Part shown: positions 1-7,392 of the stretch, in pieces
How the letters are laid out: every line of letters starts with the position of its first letter
Numbering within the stretch: position 1 is the first letter of the stretch
NCBI RefSeq assembly: GCF_900174585.1
Contig: NZ_FWPT01000006.1
Coordinates: 310,001-374,000 of the forward strand
DNA length: 64,000 nucleotides
From: Parendozoicomonas haliclonae
Lineage (GTDB): Bacteria > Pseudomonadota > Gammaproteobacteria > Pseudomonadales > Endozoicomonadaceae
Direction of reading: 5' to 3'
Position numbers and translations under genes: made by a program
The notes under the pieces: model-generated
Told to the model about the DNA's origin: nothing
Seen by the model: only the letters and a program-made list of their open reading frames with translations
Database searches by the model: none

Positions 1-13
1 TGAGCATGCCGCA

Positions 14-1246
14 GTGACGACCGCTATTGATGACTGTGCGATTGCCCGTCGTCTGGCCCAGGACAGCCACATGACCTTCCCGAAGGACATGGTGCTGGCC
101 CAGAAGAGCGTGATGATGCCAAGCATCAACCTGCTCGGCCCAGGTTGTCTGGAGCAGGCTGCCAAGCGTGTTGGCGCCATGGGACACCGTAAAGGTCTGA
201 TCGTAACCGACGCCATGCTGAACAAGGTGGGTATGGTTCAGCAGGTGGTTCTGGTACTGGAAAAGTACGGTATTGCTACCGAAGTGTACGACGGCGTTCA
301 GCCAAACCCATCCACAGCCAACGTTAACGAAGGTCTGCTCAAGCTTCGCAAGAAGAACTGTGACTTTGTTATCTCTCTGGGCGGCGGTTCTCCACACGAC
401 TGTGCCAAGGCGATTGCTCTGCTGTCTTCCAACGGCGGAACCATTGCTGACTACGAAGGTGTGGATAAGTCCACCACGCCGGCTCTGCCTCTGGTGGCTA
501 TTAACACCACGGCGGGTACGGCCTCTGAGATGACACGTTTCTGCATTATCACCAATGAAGAAACCAAGGTGAAAATGGCGATCGTGGACCCCCACGTGAC
601 CCCGGCCATCTCTGTTAACGATCCAAACCTGATGCTGGCTATGCCGGCCAGCCTGACTGCGGCAACCGGCATGGATGCCCTGACCCATGCGATTGAAGCG
701 TTTGTGTCTACCAATGCCAACCCGTTCACCGATGCCATGGCCAGTAAGGCGATCAAGATGATGGTCGAATTCCTGCCTCGCGCAGTGGAAGACGGCAGTG
801 ATCTGGAAGCCCGTGAGCAAATGGCCTGTGCCCAGTTCATGGCCGGTGTCGCTTTTAATAACGCTGGTCTGGGTTATGTTCACGCGATGGCTCACCAGCT
901 GGGTGGTATGTATGGTCTGCCCCACGGTGTCTGCAACGCGGTATTGCTGCCGCACGTTATGGCTTACAACATGCACAGCCGTATCAAGCGGATGAGCGAT
1001 ATTGCCCGTTATATGGGTTGTGACGTTCACGGTAAGGAACCACAGGATGCAGCGATCGAAGGTATCAAGCTGGTTTGCAGGATCCTGACTCAGGTTAATA
1101 TGCCAACCACGCTGACCGAGCTGGGCGTGAAGGCTGAGGATATTCCTGCCATGGCTGCCAATGCCATGAAGGATGCCTGTGCTCTGACCAACCCGACCCG
1201 CGGTACCCAGGCGGATATTGAGCGTATCTTCCAGAACGCGATGTAA
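14..1246 (+). CDS. Iron-containing alcohol dehydrogenase, ethanol-forming type (left end uncertain)
   Basis: Group III iron-dependent alcohol dehydrogenase that would reduce acetaldehyde to ethanol with NADH. It closely resembles the Zymomonas AdhB/FucO/EutG family. Visible motifs are the nucleotide loop SLGGGSPHDCAKAIAL, NTTAGTASEMTRFCII, and the metal-binding histidines in ALTHAIEAF, HAMAHQLGG and GLPHGVCNAVLLPH. Family members are about 385 aa and begin near MMPSINLLGPG, so this protein carries about 25-30 extra N-terminal residues. The reading frame is open to the window edge (GAG CAT GCC GCA before the GTG at 14), so a longer protein or a fusion cannot be excluded. An ATG at 71 preceded by AGGA is an alternative start. 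Its place beside cobD and eut genes makes it the likely BMC ethanol dehydrogenase (inference). Confidence 0.85.
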   Translation: MTTAIDDCAIARRLAQDSHMTFPKDMVLAQKSVMMPSINLLGPGCLEQAAKRVGAMGHRKGLIVTDAMLNKVGMVQQVVLVLEKYGIATEVYDGVQPNPSTANVNEGLLKLRKKNCDFVISLGGGSPHDCAKAIALLSSNGGTIADYEGVDKSTTPALPLVAINTTAGTASEMTRFCIITNEETKVKMAIVDPHVTPAISVNDPNLMLAMPASLTAATGMDALTHAIEAFVSTNANPFTDAMASKAIKMMVEFLPRAVEDGSDLEAREQMACAQFMAGVAFNNAGLGYVHAMAHQLGGMYGLPHGVCNAVLLPHVMAYNMHSRIKRMSDIARYMGCDVHGKEPQDAAIEGIKLVCRILTQVNMPTTLTELGVKAEDIPAMAANAMKDACALTNPTRGTQADIERIFQNAM

Positions 1247-1253
1247 GCCTGAT

Positions 1254-1279
1254 GAGGGTCAGAGAATACTCTGACCCTC
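1254..1279 (+). terminator. Hairpin after the alcohol dehydrogenase
   Basis: An 11-bp perfect stem (GAGGGTCAGAG / CTCTGACCCTC) with an AATA loop starts 7 bases after the ADH stop codon. The following bases (TGTTCC) are only weakly U-rich, so it may be a partial terminator or an mRNA-stabilising hairpin between the ADH and cobD. Confidence 0.55.
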
Positions 1280-1347
1280 TGTTCCTATCGTCGTGTAGAC
1301 GACTATCATCCAACCTCGTTATTACTCTTCAGCCGGAAACAGAACCG

Positions 1348-2352
1348 ATGCTTTCTCATGGCGGTAAATTGCGGGAAGCCTCCCGGACCTATCAAATACC
1401 ACTGGATCAATGGGTTGATCTGTCCACGGGTGTGAATCCACGCTGCTACCCGATTCCTGAGATCTCTGTTCAAGCCTGGAATCGCCTGCCTGAAGACGAC
1501 GACGGTTTAGTTTCTGCCGCCTGCGATTACTATCGTTGCTCCTCCCTGTTGCCGGTAGCCGGTTCCCAGGCTGCTATTCAGGCTCTGCCGCATATTCGCC
1601 GCCAGTTTCATCCTCAAAGCCGCAAGGTTGCCATTCCCCGTGTCGGTTACCGGGAGCATGGTCATGCCTGGCTGAAGCAGGGTTATGAGATTCTGGCCTA
1701 TGACTTTGAGCCCACAGCCGAACAATTGGCAGAGGCTGATGTGGTCCTGGTGATTAACCCCAATAACCCGACCGGTTATTTTATCGATCCGCACAAGCTG
1801 CTGGGCTGGCATCAGCAGTTATCAAAGCGCCATGCCTGGCTGGTTGTGGATGAAGCGTTTATGGATTGTTCACCAGACTGGAGTATTAGCTCTGAATCCA
1901 ACCAGCAGAATCTGGTTGTGCTGCGCTCTGTGGGTAAGTTCTTTGGGTTGGCCGGTATTCGTGCGGGGTTTGTATTGGCCCGTCCGGAAGTGCTGAAAGC
2001 GTTTCAGGAATATCTGGGGCCCTGGGGCGTACCGGGGCCGAGTCGTGAGGTGTGTACGGCGGCTTTCCGTGATGTGCCCTGGCAGGCGATGAACTTTGCT
2101 TTCCTGCAGGAAGGTAGTCATCGGTTGAAGAGTTTGCTTGAGCAGTACTTTAAGGATGTGGCCGGCACCATGCTTTTCCAACGTGTGCTTATTGATGGCG
2201 CCGATGAACTGCATCGAGAACTATGCCAGCAGGGTGTGTTTACCCGGTTGCTGGATGAGAAGAATGGGGTGCGCTTTGGTTTGCCGGGCAGTGAGACTGA
2301 GTGGCAACGGCTTGAGCAGTGTCTGCAAGCCGTTGCTATTAACCTGGGGTGA
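1348..2352 (+). CDS. cobD: Threonine-phosphate decarboxylase (CobD/CobC), PLP enzyme
   Basis: Class I/II aminotransferase-fold enzyme that decarboxylates L-threonine phosphate to (R)-1-amino-2-propanol phosphate, the aminopropanol arm of cobalamin. About 334 aa. The N-terminal signature is DLSTGVNPRCYP. PLP-site motifs are NPNNPTGYF and VVDEAF, and the Schiff-base lysine lies in LRSVGKFFGLAGIRAGF. ATG at 1348 is chosen because homology begins at MLSHGGKLREAS; the frame upstream is open but without family similarity. It converges on cbiB with only 4 bp between the two stop codons. The pair supply and use the same aminopropanol phosphate, so the adjacency is functionally sensible. Confidence 0.9.
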   Translation: MLSHGGKLREASRTYQIPLDQWVDLSTGVNPRCYPIPEISVQAWNRLPEDDDGLVSAACDYYRCSSLLPVAGSQAAIQALPHIRRQFHPQSRKVAIPRVGYREHGHAWLKQGYEILAYDFEPTAEQLAEADVVLVINPNNPTGYFIDPHKLLGWHQQLSKRHAWLVVDEAFMDCSPDWSISSESNQQNLVVLRSVGKFFGLAGIRAGFVLARPEVLKAFQEYLGPWGVPGPSREVCTAAFRDVPWQAMNFAFLQEGSHRLKSLLEQYFKDVAGTMLFQRVLIDGADELHRELCQQGVFTRLLDEKNGVRFGLPGSETEWQRLEQCLQAVAINLG

Positions 2353-2356
2353 GCGT

Positions 2357-3283
2357 TTAGATCTGTAGCAGAAGAATTGTTGCTACCCAGATCCAGGTTC
2401 CGGTACTGACCAGTGAAACAGTCCGCTCGATATCCAGCATATTGGGCAGTTGTCCACAGCCCAGTACCGGGCTTTCTACCTCGACACCGTCATACACTGA
2501 CTTGCCGCCAAGGGTGAAGCCCAAGGCTCCAGCGCCGGCAGCAATTACGGCACCGCCGTTACGGCTTTTGTACTGGCCAGCCTGCTTCCACCAACAGGAC
2601 AGAGCATTGTTTAGATTGCCCTGAATACCGTAGGTTACTGCACCCAGTCGGGCCGGAATCCAGTTCAGGGCATCGTCCAGTCGTGCAGCCGCACGGCCGA
2701 AGTAGAGATAGCGTTCGTTCTTATAGCCCCACATCGCATCCAGTGTGTTGGCCAGACGATAGATAACCACACCGGGCGCGCCGGCTACGGTAAACCAGAA
2801 CAATGCACCGAATACCGAGTCATTGCCGTTTTCCAGAACAGACTCAATGGTGGCGCGGATCATCTGATCCGGGGTGAGGTTCTTGGTTTCACGGCTGACC
2901 AGCCAGCCAGTCTTGGTGCGGGCTTCCTCAAGATCACCTTCTGCCAGTGGCTTGCTGACATAGCGGGCATGCTCGGCAAGGCTGCGGCCGCCAATAGCAA
3001 AGTAAAGGATCAGGACTTCAATAAACCAGCCGAGGTTCGGGAGCAGGGAGAGCAGCCAGGCCGCGAGGGCAAGTGGGAGAATGGCGGCGGCTGTCGCCAG
3101 TACGCCGGGAGGGAAGCGGTTTTCAGGCAGCTCTTCGGTAGGAGGATAAAAGAAGGCTTCCACTCTCTTGGCCAGTCGGCCAAAACCAACCAGCGGGTGC
3201 CAGCGGTTCACTTCACCAATACACAGATCCAGTACGACAGCGAGGAAGCACTGCGCACCAACGGAAAGCAGGAGTTCACTCAT
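2357..3283 (-). CDS. cbiB: Adenosylcobinamide-phosphate synthase CbiB
   Basis: Integral membrane enzyme that attaches aminopropanol (or its phosphate) to adenosylcobyric acid. About 308 aa, as expected for CbiB/CobD. Seen: N-terminal hydrophobic stretch followed by WHPLVGFGRLAKRVE, the family motif GWLVSRETKNLTPDQMIRA, ESVLENGNDSVFGALFW, the RLANTLDAMWGYKNERY block, and a C-terminal hydrophobic helix. A GTG 9 bases upstream (3292) is another possible start; neither has a clear ribosome-binding site. It is divergent from eutN, sharing a 265-bp intergenic region that holds two FNR-like palindromes, so it may be co-induced with the BMC genes. Confidence 0.92.
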   Translation of the reverse strand: MSELLLSVGAQCFLAVVLDLCIGEVNRWHPLVGFGRLAKRVEAFFYPPTEELPENRFPPGVLATAAAILPLALAAWLLSLLPNLGWFIEVLILYFAIGGRSLAEHARYVSKPLAEGDLEEARTKTGWLVSRETKNLTPDQMIRATIESVLENGNDSVFGALFWFTVAGAPGVVIYRLANTLDAMWGYKNERYLYFGRAAARLDDALNWIPARLGAVTYGIQGNLNNALSCWWKQAGQYKSRNGGAVIAAGAGALGFTLGGKSVYDGVEVESPVLGCGQLPNMLDIERTVSLVSTGTWIWVATILLLQI

Positions 3284-3381
3284 GTCATTCACGGGGCGGT
3301 TGAAAGATAACCCATCATAAACCAGAGCATCCGCTACAGTTCAGCAGACGCATCAGGTAACGAAAAAAATCTCACATTTTG

Positions 3382-3428
3382 TTGACTCAAGTCGATCTGA
3401 TGACGCTGCTCAATTTGACCTGCGTCAA
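3382..3428. promoter_or_regulatory. Two FNR/Anr-like palindromes between cbiB and eutN
   Basis: TTGACCTGCGTCAA (3415-3428) is a perfect TTGA-N6-TCAA dyad. TTGACTCAAGTCGA (3382-3395) matches with one change. Their centres are 33 bp apart, about three helical turns. The intergenic region 3284-3557 holds no gene. The first palindrome recurs base for base at 54352-54365 in front of eutH. Binding by an FNR/Anr-class regulator is inferred from the consensus TTGAT-N4-ATCAA. Confidence 0.65.
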
Positions 3429-3557
3429 TCGCCTTTCCCGGTACCGGTTTACCCTTTGCAATGCAAAATTCTCCCTCCGTGACCCGGTCCGTTCTGTTCA
3501 GATCTGGCGTTGTGTCTGTGTGAGATCGTGTTCTTAACCAACGACAGGAGTTCCGTT

Positions 3558-3830
3558 GTGCTGATTGGTAAAGTGGTTGGCAACGTCTGGGCAACACGTA
3601 AGCACCAGGGTCTGGATGGTTTCAAACTTATGGTTGTCCACATTCTCGATGCCGAAGGCCGGGAATCCCGTGACGCCAAAGTCGCTATTGATAACGTGGG
3701 TGCCGGTTTTGGCGACCATGTTCTGCTGGCCAGTGGCGGTGCTGCCCGAATGGTGTGCTCCGATCCGAAGGTGCCGGTTGATCTTGCCGTTGTCGGGATC
3801 ATTGATGATCTCGATATTGTCAGCGCATAA
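3558..3830 (+). CDS. eutN: BMC pentameric vertex shell protein EutN/CcmL family
   Basis: 90-aa EutN/CcmL/PduN-type protein that forms the pentamers capping microcompartment vertices. It starts LIGKVVGNVWATRKHQGLDG, typical of the family, and keeps the conserved VDNVGAGFGDHVLLASG-type block (here AIDNVGAGFGDHVLLASGGA) and the C-terminal VDLAVVGIIDDLDI. The start is GTG 3558, with CAGGAG 7 bases upstream. It is the first gene of the eutN-eutQ-eutS-eutP-pduS-pduT run and lies just behind the FNR-like boxes. Its presence supports a closed polyhedral BMC. Confidence 0.93.
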   Translation: MLIGKVVGNVWATRKHQGLDGFKLMVVHILDAEGRESRDAKVAIDNVGAGFGDHVLLASGGAARMVCSDPKVPVDLAVVGIIDDLDIVSA

Positions 3831-3854
3831 ACACCCCTCCACAGGATATTTGTT

Positions 3855-4325
3855 ATGACCCAGATTACTGCTGAAGCTCTTGAGCAGATCGTCCGTAAAG
3901 TGATTGCTGAGCAGATGGCTGGCGTTGCCAAGCCAGAGTTTGAGAAGCACGTTGATGCGTCCGGCTGTGCCGTTGTTAAGTGCAACACTGTTAAGTGCAA
4001 GCCGTTCGATACCGGCAAGCCTGGCGACCAGGTTTTCATCACTGACCTGCTGGACCTGAACGAGAGCGAGCGTCTCGGCTGCGGCATGATGGAAATGCGC
4101 GATACCACCTTCGATTGGGAACTGCAGTACGACGAAATCGACTACATCATCGAAGGTACCCTGAAGGTGATCATCGATGGTCGTGAAGTTGTTGGTCACG
4201 CTGGCGACATGATGTTCATTCCTAAGGGCAGCAAGATCCAGTTCAGCGTAGAAGGCTTCGCTCGCTTCATGTTCGTTGTATACCCAGCGAACTGGGAGCA
4301 GATCGCTCGCGAAACCAACGGTTAA
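3855..4325 (+). CDS. eutQ: EutQ-like cupin protein (short form)
   Basis: 156-aa cupin related to EutQ, which has been linked to BMC assembly and an acetate-kinase-like activity. The C-terminal cupin is clear: YDEIDYIIEGTLKVIIDG, HAGDMMFIPKGSKIQFS, and VVYPANWEQ at the end, all EutQ landmarks. Enterobacterial EutQ is about 230 aa and opens with an extra module (ITANDIR...ITPEAREVAE). That module is missing here. In its place is the helix ITAEALEQIVRKVIAEQMAG, which looks like a BMC encapsulation peptide. The start at 3855 follows an AGGA-containing leader (CCACAGGATATTTGTT). A hairpin follows the gene. Confidence 0.88.
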   Translation: MTQITAEALEQIVRKVIAEQMAGVAKPEFEKHVDASGCAVVKCNTVKCKPFDTGKPGDQVFITDLLDLNESERLGCGMMEMRDTTFDWELQYDEIDYIIEGTLKVIIDGREVVGHAGDMMFIPKGSKIQFSVEGFARFMFVVYPANWEQIARETNG

Positions 4326-4346
4326 TTATTCGCGCGGTTAAATTTT

Positions 4347-4376
4347 CACCAAAAGGCAGATCTCTGCCTTTTGGTG
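4347..4376 (+). terminator. Hairpin between eutQ and eutS
   Basis: 14-bp perfect stem CACCAAAAGGCAGA / TCTGCCTTTTGGTG separated by TC, followed by TTTCC. It sits inside the apparent operon, so it may attenuate distal genes or stabilise the eutNQ message rather than fully stop transcription. Confidence 0.6.
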
Positions 4377-4398
4377 TTTCCGGTTTAAGGGCTAAAGC

Positions 4399-4746
4399 AT
4401 GTTTGAAGAGAAAGAACGCGTCATACAGGAATACGTTCCTGGTAAACAGGTCACCATGGCACACCTGATTGCTAACCCGGAACGCAATCTGGTCAGCAAA
4501 TTGGGTATGGACCCGGATGTCGTCAGTGCGATCGGTATTATGACCATCACCCCAAGTGAAGCCTCTATTGTTGCCGCAGATGTGGCGACCAAGGCCTCTG
4601 GTGTGGAAATTGGTTTCCTGGATCGCTTTACCGGCTGTCTGGTGGTGACTGGCGATGTGAGCAGTGTGGAATCCGCACTGAATGCCGCGATTGACCTTCT
4701 CTCAAACATGTTGAAGTTCTCCACGGCTGAGATTACCCGTTCATGA
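4399..4746 (+). CDS. eutS: BMC shell hexamer protein EutS (permuted BMC domain)
   Basis: 115-aa circularly permuted BMC-domain protein of the EutS/PduU type. It matches EutS throughout: [20 protein letters not shown], then [20 protein letters not shown], then [21 protein letters not shown]. These proteins form bent or beta-barrel-capped hexamers within the shell. It identifies the compartment as ethanolamine-type. The stop codon overlaps the eutP start by 4 bp (ATGA), indicating translational coupling. Confidence 0.95.
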   Translation: MFEEKERVIQEYVPGKQVTMAHLIANPERNLVSKLGMDPDVVSAIGIMTITPSEASIVAADVATKASGVEIGFLDRFTGCLVVTGDVSSVESALNAAIDLLSNMLKFSTAEITRS

Positions 4747-5228
4747 GTGCTGCTGAAGTTCTGACTGAAGAGCAGATGCACGACTTTGTTCCGGCTCCTC
4801 TGGGCAGACGCCTGATGCTGGTGGGTACCACCGGCTCCGGCAAAACCACGCTGATGCAGGCGCTGCTGGGTGAAGAACTGAAGTACATCAAAACCCAGGC
4901 CATGGATTACCGGGGCAAGATTCTTGATACCCCGGGAGAGTTTGTAGAGATGCCGCGTTTCTATAACGCCCTGACGGTGTCGTCTGCAGACTACGAAGTG
5001 GTCGCACTGGTGCACGACAGCTCCCGTCAAGTGAACTGCTTCCCACCCAACTTCAATGCGCTGTTTAATAACCGCGATGTTATCGGGGTTATTACCAAGG
5101 TTGATGTGGAAAAGTCCGGTCTGAGTTTTTCCCGCCGAATGCTGGAAAATGCTGGTGTGAAAAGAATTTTTGAAATCAGCTCCGTCTCGGGTAAAGGGAT
5201 GCAGGAGCTGATGGATTATCTGAGCTAA
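4743..5228 (+). CDS. eutP: EutP/PduV-family small GTPase-like protein
   Basis: 161-aa P-loop NTPase of the EutP/PduV family, implicated in BMC positioning and, for EutP, an acetate kinase activity. Motifs seen: Walker [14 protein letters not shown], the G3-like DTPGEF, and ITKVD in place of NKxD. An N-terminal leader of about 20 residues ([19 protein letters not shown]) precedes the fold. It is coupled to eutS by a 4-bp overlap and is followed by a 133-bp gap with a predicted branched RNA structure before the next gene. Confidence 0.9.
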   Translation: MSAAEVLTEEQMHDFVPAPLGRRLMLVGTTGSGKTTLMQALLGEELKYIKTQAMDYRGKILDTPGEFVEMPRFYNALTVSSADYEVVALVHDSSRQVNCFPPNFNALFNNRDVIGVITKVDVEKSGLSFSRRMLENAGVKRIFEISSVSGKGMQELMDYLS

Positions 5229-5290
5229 GAGCTTGGCTTAAGTCCAGTCGATTGCCACTTGTCCGAACGGGACGATCAACAGCTTTAACG

Positions 5291-5341
5291 GGAAATGCAC
5301 CTTCTTGATAAAGAACAGCCCATCAGGGCTTGGGCATTTCT
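5291..5341 (+). other. Predicted three-way-junction RNA in the pduS leader
   Basis: Between eutP and the first pduS-like gene, GGAAATGC (5291-5298) pairs with GCATTTCT (5334-5341). This closes two inner hairpins: TTCTT-GATA-AAGAA (5302-5315) and AGCCC-ATCA-GGGCT (5317-5330). The structure ends 20 bases before the ATG at 5362. Found by eye; no covariation support. Confidence 0.35.
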
Positions 5342-5361
5342 CTGGTAACAGGAGAATACAA

Positions 5362-6693
5362 ATGGATCTGATTACTCAGGTTCAAAACAGCGGTGTTGTA
5401 GGTGCTGGCGGTGCTGGCTTTCCGACCCATGTTAAGTTGGGGGCTCAGGCTGAGTACCTGATCATCAACGCGGCCGAGTGCGAGCCACTGCTGCAGACCG
5501 ACCAGTACCTGATGCGCGAGCGTGCGGCAGAACTGGTTGGCGGCGTACTGCTGACCAAGGCACAGGTTCAGGCCGAGAAAGCTGTTATCGCTGTGAAGGG
5601 CAAGTATGGCGATGCCATCGCTGCCATGCGCGCGGTGATTGAAGAGCAGCAGGCCGAAATCGAAATTTTCGAGCTGCAGAACTTCTACCCTGCCGGTGAC
5701 GAACAGATGACCGTGTACGAAGTGACTGGTCGTTCCGTTCCTCCTGGCGGCATTCCTCTGAACGTAGGTTGTGTGGTGTCCAACGTGGCGACCATGATCA
5801 ACGTATTCGAGGCTTCCGAAGGCACAGCGGTTACTCACAAGTACGTGTCCGTGCTGGGTGAAGTGAACAACCCGCGTGTAATCCGCATTCCTGTTGGCGC
5901 AGCCCTGAGCGAGTGTCTGGTAGCTGCTGGCGGTACCACCATCGAAGACTTCGCCATTATCCGTGGCGGCCCGATGATGGGTAAGGTTGTTCGCAAGGAC
6001 GAGCTGGAAGGCCTGTACCTGAAGAAGACCGACGGTGCCCTGATTGTTCTGCCTGCTGACCACTATCTGGTGCAGCGTTCCGAGCTGACTGAAGAGCAGA
6101 TTCTGAACCGTGCCCGCAAGTGCATCCAGTGTCGTCAGTGTACCGATGGTTGCCCACGTAACCAGATCGGCCACGACCTGAACCCGCACAAGATGATGCG
6201 CGCAGTGATGATGGATGAGGTAGACGAGTCCGTTCAGGAAGCTCTGCTGTGCTGTGCCTGTGGTGTGTGTGAAATGTACTCCTGCCCGATGGGTATCGAC
6301 CCACGTCAGGTGAACATCATTATCGCCAACAAGCTGCGTGCCAAAGGCATCCGTTACCAACACGATGGCAGTGAGATCATTGCCCGTGAAGGTCGTGAGT
6401 ACACCAAGATTCCTCCTGCGCGTCTGATTGCCCGTCTGCAACTGGACAAGTGGGATCACCAGCATCTGGACAGCTTTGTAGATGTACAGTCCACCACTGT
6501 TCGTCTGCTGATGAGCCAGCATATCGGTGCACCAAGCATTCCTGCTGTTGCTGTAGGCGACGCTGTGACTGTTGGTCAGGTGGTTGGCACCATCCCTGAA
6601 GGTGCTCTGGGCTCCACTATTCATGCCAGCATCAACGGTACGGTTACCGCTGTTGAAAATGGCTACGTTGAAATCAGCACCCAGCTGTCGTGA
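5362..6693 (+). CDS. PduS/RnfC-like BMC flavo-iron-sulfur protein, copy 1
   Basis: 443-aa protein of the PduS family (RnfC-related). In propanediol BMCs it is a flavin/[4Fe-4S] cobalamin reductase that reduces cob(III/II)alamin for the adenosyltransferase. Seen: glycine-rich GVVGAGGAGFPTHVKL, the NADH/FMN-binding NAAECEPLLQTDQY, GRSVPPGGIPLNVGCVV, and two ferredoxin clusters, CIQCRQCTDGCP and CCACGVCEMYSCP. A C-terminal barrel-sandwich segment follows (VGQVVGTIPEGALGSTIHAS). Start ATG 5362 has AGGAG upstream. It is paired with a PduT-like shell protein, its known partner. A near twin lies at 46561-47895. Confidence 0.9.
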   Translation: MDLITQVQNSGVVGAGGAGFPTHVKLGAQAEYLIINAAECEPLLQTDQYLMRERAAELVGGVLLTKAQVQAEKAVIAVKGKYGDAIAAMRAVIEEQQAEIEIFELQNFYPAGDEQMTVYEVTGRSVPPGGIPLNVGCVVSNVATMINVFEASEGTAVTHKYVSVLGEVNNPRVIRIPVGAALSECLVAAGGTTIEDFAIIRGGPMMGKVVRKDELEGLYLKKTDGALIVLPADHYLVQRSELTEEQILNRARKCIQCRQCTDGCPRNQIGHDLNPHKMMRAVMMDEVDESVQEALLCCACGVCEMYSCPMGIDPRQVNIIIANKLRAKGIRYQHDGSEIIAREGREYTKIPPARLIARLQLDKWDHQHLDSFVDVQSTTVRLLMSQHIGAPSIPAVAVGDAVTVGQVVGTIPEGALGSTIHASINGTVTAVENGYVEISTQLS

Positions 6694-6711
6694 TCAGAAA
6701 GGATATAACCA

Positions 6712-7260
6712 ATGAATAAAGCACTGGGTCTGCTTGAATTCACCAGCATCGCTTACGGTATGGATGCTGCTGATGCCATGGCCAAAGCTGCGGACGTACG
6801 TCTGGAAGAGTGTAAGACTATCTGCCCGGGTAAATTCCTGGTAGTGGTTTCCGGTCAGGTTTCTGCAGTGAAGTCTGCAGTTGATGCCGGCAAGCTGGTT
6901 GGTCGTCAAAACGTAATCAACGAACTGCTGATTCCTAGCATTCACGAAGAAGTGTTTGCCGGCATTCACGGTGTTGCCCGTAAGACCGAACGTGGTGCGG
7001 TCGGCATTCTGGAATTCTTCAGTGTAGCGTCTGCAATCGAAGCCGCAGATGCTGCTGCCAAGGCTGCTGAAGTAGTGATGATGGAAATTCGTCTGGCCAT
7101 GGGTATCGGTGGTAAGTCGTATATCGTAATGACTGGTGAGCTGTCTTCCGTGAAAGCGTCTGTTGATGCTGGTGCGGCCGCTGGTGGTAAAGGCGGTATG
7201 CTGATCCACAAGGCGGTGATCGCATCCCCGACGCAAGCCTTCTTCAACAAGCTGAGCTAA
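6712..7260 (+). CDS. PduT-like tandem-BMC-domain shell protein, copy 1
   Basis: 182-aa protein with two BMC domains: residues about 3-85 (ALGLLEFTSIAYGMDAADAM) and about 95-180 (AVGILEFFSVASAIEAADAA). It forms pseudo-hexameric trimers. Cys38 in KTICPGKF matches the PduT cysteine known to bind a [4Fe-4S] cluster at the trimer pore. The protein may therefore pass electrons across the shell, consistent with the PduS-like gene 18 bp upstream. A strong terminator follows at 7315. The residue match is seen; cluster binding is inferred. Confidence 0.92.
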   Translation: MNKALGLLEFTSIAYGMDAADAMAKAADVRLEECKTICPGKFLVVVSGQVSAVKSAVDAGKLVGRQNVINELLIPSIHEEVFAGIHGVARKTERGAVGILEFFSVASAIEAADAAAKAAEVVMMEIRLAMGIGGKSYIVMTGELSSVKASVDAGAAAGGKGGMLIHKAVIASPTQAFFNKLS

Positions 7261-7314
7261 GCTTTGTTGTGATGCTATCAACTGTTAAAGCAGTAGCAGC
7301 TTAAAGCACAATCA

Positions 7315-7352
7315 ATGGGTCTGTTTCCTGATGGGAACAGACCCATTTTTCT
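7315..7352 (+). terminator. Rho-independent terminator of the eutN-pduT operon
   Basis: Stem ATGGGTCTGTTTCC / GGGAACAGACCCAT with one mismatch and a TGAT loop, followed by TTTTTCT. It ends the BMC operon before the DUF71 gene. Confidence 0.8.
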
Positions 7353-7392
7353 ATCAGATCTATTTCCAACCTTCTCGGCTAAGCGACTGATT

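Noticed and set aside
5323-6624. 433-codon frame antisense to pduS copy 1 (and a 447-codon one at 46483-47826)
   Set aside because: Both mirror the pduS-like genes, which have clear motifs. The long antisense frames are a by-product of the codon usage shared by the two paralogues.
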